Assembly: GCF_000310245.1 (NCBI RefSeq)
Contig: NC_020505.1
Location: 558,001-622,000 of the forward strand
Source of the DNA: Candidatus Sulfuricurvum sp. RIFRC-1
GTDB taxonomy: Bacteria; Campylobacterota; Campylobacteria; Campylobacterales; Sulfurimonadaceae
Direction: 5' to 3'
Length of the DNA stretch: 64,000 nt
This document shows, piece after piece, positions 60,646 through 64,000 of this stretch. Position numbers and translations under genes: made by a program. Each line of letters starts with the position of its first letter. Within the stretch, counting starts at the first letter, position 1. The notes under the pieces are model-generated. The model worked only from the letters and a program-made list of their open reading frames with translations. It did not search any database and had not been told where the DNA came from.

Positions 60646-61510
60646 ATTTCTTTCTCTTTTCCCATAAGCTTTTACGTGAAATACCAAGTTTTTTAGAGAG
60701 TTCCGTATCCGGGAACCGGTTTTGGAAATGGACCATGATATATTTGACATACTCTTCGATCGGTAGAATTTCTCCTTGATCGAAAAGGTGGCTTTCACTT
60801 TCGATTTCGATCAGTTTGAACGGGGGATTATCGATGGGATCGGTACTGGCGACAATACATTTTTTTCCGGTGATCAATTCGTAAAATGCTTTATGTTCAC
60901 TTTTTTTGAGATTCTGAAAATCAGTGATAAAAAGGATCGAATCATCATTCAATGTAGCAATATCACTAAATGCTTTGGCCGAAGAGAGAGAGATAAACTG
61001 GAGTGTTTTATCATGATGTGCCGCATAGCGAAAAGCAAAGGCATCGGCATATTTTTGATACCCGCTGCAAATGAAGAGGGGAAGCTCGGTTTTATCCAAA
61101 TCTTCATCGACATTGATTGAATTAAAGGTATGAGAGAGATAGCGCTCATAGGTTTGGTTCTGACGGCGAAGACGTTCATGATTCTGGAAGTGTTGGATTT
61201 TACGGATGAGTTCTTCGATCATAAACGGTTTTAGGATGTAATCTTTCGCACCGGCTGCCAGAGGTTTTGAGACGGTATCATTGCTCACATAGCTTACCAT
61301 TAAAATGACGACGGCATTTTTATACGCTTCGATGACGGGATAGATGTCTTGTCCGCTGATATTGGTGGAGAGGAGAACGACATCGTAAGGGATTCCTCTC
61401 AGCCCCTCTTTGGTAGAACTGGAGATGTCGCAGTTGTGACTTAGGTCGCTGAGTTTTGAAGCAATACTTTGCGCTAAGTAAATTTCATTTTCGATAATGA
61501 GTATATTCAT
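60623..61510 (-). CDS. Atypical response regulator of the HP1021/Cj1608 type
   Basis: A 295-residue regulator: pseudo-receiver (about 1-120), a middle domain that looks like a degenerate AAA+ or receiver fold (about 140-240), and a C-terminal Fis-like helix-turn-helix (ELSKKLGISRKSLWEKRKKYG). The phosphoacceptor aspartate is Ser48 (YDVVLLSTNISG) and the acidic pocket is reduced to E7/E9, so it must work without phosphorylation, as reported for H. pylori HP1021, which also binds oriC. The gene lies beside ispDF exactly as HP1020/HP1021 and Cj1607/Cj1608. Its ATG overlaps the ispDF stop as ATGA. Confidence 0.88.
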   Translation of the reverse strand: MNILIIENEIYLAQSIASKLSDLSHNCDISSSTKEGLRGIPYDVVLLSTNISGQDIYPVIEAYKNAVVILMVSYVSNDTVSKPLAAGAKDYILKPFMIEELIRKIQHFQNHERLRRQNQTYERYLSHTFNSINVDEDLDKTELPLFICSGYQKYADAFAFRYAAHHDKTLQFISLSSAKAFSDIATLNDDSILFITDFQNLKKSEHKAFYELITGKKCIVASTDPIDNPPFKLIEIESESHLFDQGEILPIEEYVKYIMVHFQNRFPDTELSKKLGISRKSLWEKRKKYGIVKKK

Positions 61511-62625
61511 CCGTTTTTCCAATCAAAATAATGTACTGATGCGGTTGCTATGACGCCGACCCCTTCCTTACGCCCGATAAATCCGAGATGCTCTGTCGTT
61601 GTCGCTTTGACATTGATCCGTGCAATGGGAATTTGGAGTAAAGGGGCCAAGGTAGAGCGCATGAAATCTTTATAGGGTCCGATTTTCGGTGTTTGAGCGA
61701 TAATGGTAATGTCGGCATGGAGTATAACAAAGCCGAAATGGTGGAGCTTTTCGACACATCGTATCAAAAGCTGTTTGGAATCAATGTTTTTGTAGGCAGT
61801 GTCCGTATCGGGAAAAAGCATCCCGATATCTCCCAAGCACGCCGCTCCCAGCAGTGCATCGATGAGAGCATGGATCGCCACGTCTCCATCGCTATGCGCT
61901 TTAAAGCCAAAAGGGCTGTCTATCTCTATGCCGCAGAGCACCATTGGTTTTCCCTCTTCAAAAGGGTGAACATCAAATCCGTTCCCCGTAAAGACAAAAT
62001 TGGCAGGTGGAGCGAGACACTCGAGTGCTGACGTATCTCCGGCATGGGTGATTTTAGCGGCACGTTCATCCCCGGGGATAAAATGGCGTGTTCCGCCAAT
62101 CGCTGCTATGGCACTGCTCTCATCGGTATATTCAATACCGGTTTCAAATGCACGGCGTAGTATTTCGGTACGGGAAAGCTGAGGCGTTTGTATTCTTTTT
62201 ACGAGATTTCGTTCGATTGTCGTGTTATCGTAGACAACGGTGTCATGAACATCGAGAGCCGGTACAATAGTATCGGCTAAGCCTTTGGCTGCAATGAGAC
62301 GGGAAATAAGATCGGGATCAATGCATGCACGGGCAATATCACTTACCATGACATAGGTAGTTTTCACTTCTTTAAGGGCGTTTTTGAGTGATTGCTGACG
62401 GGTATTTCCCCCTGCTACTACAGTAAAGTCACATAAAGGGGAGATAAACGGGATTTCAGAGCTATGAGCCGATAAAATAACGGGTACATTGGGGAGAGAT
62501 TCTTTGATACGGTTAGTAACATAAAGCCATAGCGGATCATGCCCTATACGGAGCCATTGTTTTTTTACGGGTACTTTAAAACGCTCTGAGTTACCAGCGG
62601 CAAGCAAAACAAGGGTAAAATCAGA
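61507..62625 (-). CDS. ispDF: Bifunctional IspD/IspF of the isoprenoid (MEP) pathway
   Basis: One 372-residue chain with two enzymes: IspD cytidylyltransferase (LVLLAAGNSERFKVPVKKQW, VMVSDIARACIDPDLISRLI, HDTVVYDNTTIERNLVKRIQTPQ) and IspF cyclodiphosphate synthase (GNGFDVHPFEEGKPMVLCGIEI, GFKAHSDGDVAIHALIDALLGAACLGDIGMLFPDTD, split over motifs, ending EHLGFIGRKEGVGVIA). The fusion is typical of this phylum. TTG 62625 (L-S-D-F-T-L) is preferred because conserved sequence starts there; an in-frame codon at 62667 adds a non-conserved tail. The Asp-x-His metal site of IspF is intact. Confidence 0.93.
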   Translation of the reverse strand, partial: SDFTLVLLAAGNSERFKVPVKKQWLRIGHDPLWLYVTNRIKESLPNVPVILSAHSSEIPFISPLCDFTVVAGGNTRQQSLKNALKEVKTTYVMVSDIARACIDPDLISRLIAAKGLADTIVPALDVHDTVVYDNTTIERNLVKRIQTPQLSRTEILRRAFETGIEYTDESSAIAAIGGTRHFIPGDERAAKITHAGDTSALECLAPPANFVFTGNGFDVHPFEEGKPMVLCGIEIDSPFGFKAHSDGDVAIHALIDALLGAACLGDIGMLFPDTDTAYKNIDSKQLLIRCVEKLHHFGFVILHADITIIAQTPKIGPYKDFMRSTLAPLLQIPIARINVKATTTEHLGFIGRKEGVGVIATASVHYFDWKNG

Positions 62626-62781
62626 CAAAATGTATCCTATTTTGAAAACTGTTACGAAATTATACACTTAAAAAGCTTTTTTTTATCTTGTTTGCGATAA
62701 ATTATAGAATATATCAGGGGGAGAAGAGGGTGGCTTTTCCTAAATCCTCTTGAAGTTTTTAATTTACATTAAAAGAGATAC

Positions 62782-62798
62782 GACCCTTTTAGGGGGTC
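62782..62798 (+). promoter_or_regulatory. Hairpin in the thiC leader
   Basis: GACCC and GGGTC form a short GC stem with seven bases between, followed by TTATTTAT, 48 bases before the thiC start. It looks like a weak terminator or attenuator in the leader. No TPP riboswitch consensus (CTGAGA, ACCTGATC) was found in 62626-62846. Confidence 0.35.
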
Positions 62799-62837
62799 TT
62801 ATTTATAAGTCCAATTAAGCTTTTGATAAAGATCTAA

Positions 62838-64000
<1,163 letters not shown>

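Overview
The window is chromosomal DNA of a Campylobacterota (epsilonproteobacterial) sulfur oxidiser, most like Sulfuricurvum or Sulfurimonas. Three things point there: clade-restricted genes (hobA, fused ispDF, a HP1021/Cj1608-type atypical regulator, folP with an N-terminal extension, peb4), gene order that matches Campylobacter jejuni in several blocks (my recollection of the C. jejuni map, not searched), and redox genes (sulfite dehydrogenase, a large CISM molybdoenzyme, a haem-binding chemoreceptor). Genes are packed, often with ATGA, GTGA or TAATG overlaps. No rRNA, tRNA or CRISPR array was seen. The first gene (ilvC) and the last (thiC) run off the window.

Layout. 1-7.5 kb: ilvC, a divergent polysaccharide deacetylase and dprA on +, then sorB/sorA, queA, tatC, tatB and hemW on -. 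7.5-12.0 kb: an accessory block between hemW and rppH, genes that are neighbours in C. jejuni. It holds a BrnT-like toxin-antitoxin pair, a 5'-truncated HlyD gene, a 2OG-Fe(II) oxygenase, several unknown genes including a possible papain-fold protein, and a RAYT transposase. It is bounded by direct repeats of the hemW start. 12.1-19 kb: rppH-lysC-hobA-holB-folP, an antiporter and motAB. 19-26 kb: phosphate transporter, cyclophilin, msrB, a NERD/helicase-like NTPase, HU, a small HTH pair, a coiled-coil DNA-binding-type gene flanked by an inverted pair of IS605-end-like structured repeats, and a nucleotidyl cyclase-like protein. 26-42.7 kb: pyk, cmoA, nth, two tandem hybrid histidine kinases, peb4, a repeat-bounded orphan gene, fba, an M23 peptidase, a c-haem chemoreceptor, aroK and hisD.

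42.8-50.6 kb is a molybdoenzyme operon: four-cluster ferredoxin subunit, NrfD-like membrane subunit, 1130-residue Tat-exported catalytic subunit, TorD chaperone, polyferredoxin, a free-standing shikimate-dehydrogenase N-domain-like protein without its catalytic residues, and an unknown helical protein. Operator-like inverted repeats precede it. A membrane diguanylate cyclase follows.

52.4-58.7 kb (- strand) is the most unusual part: kup, a short KdpD-like kinase and a KdpE-like regulator, then a CPA2 cation/proton antiporter fused to a histidine kinase, with its own second KdpE-like regulator. This looks like a duplicated K+/ion signalling module in which one sensor is itself a transporter. 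58.8-64 kb: pgpA, an ATP-sulfurylase-like gene lacking the usual QxRN motif, the atypical regulator and ispDF (the order of Cj1607-Cj1610), then divergent thiC.
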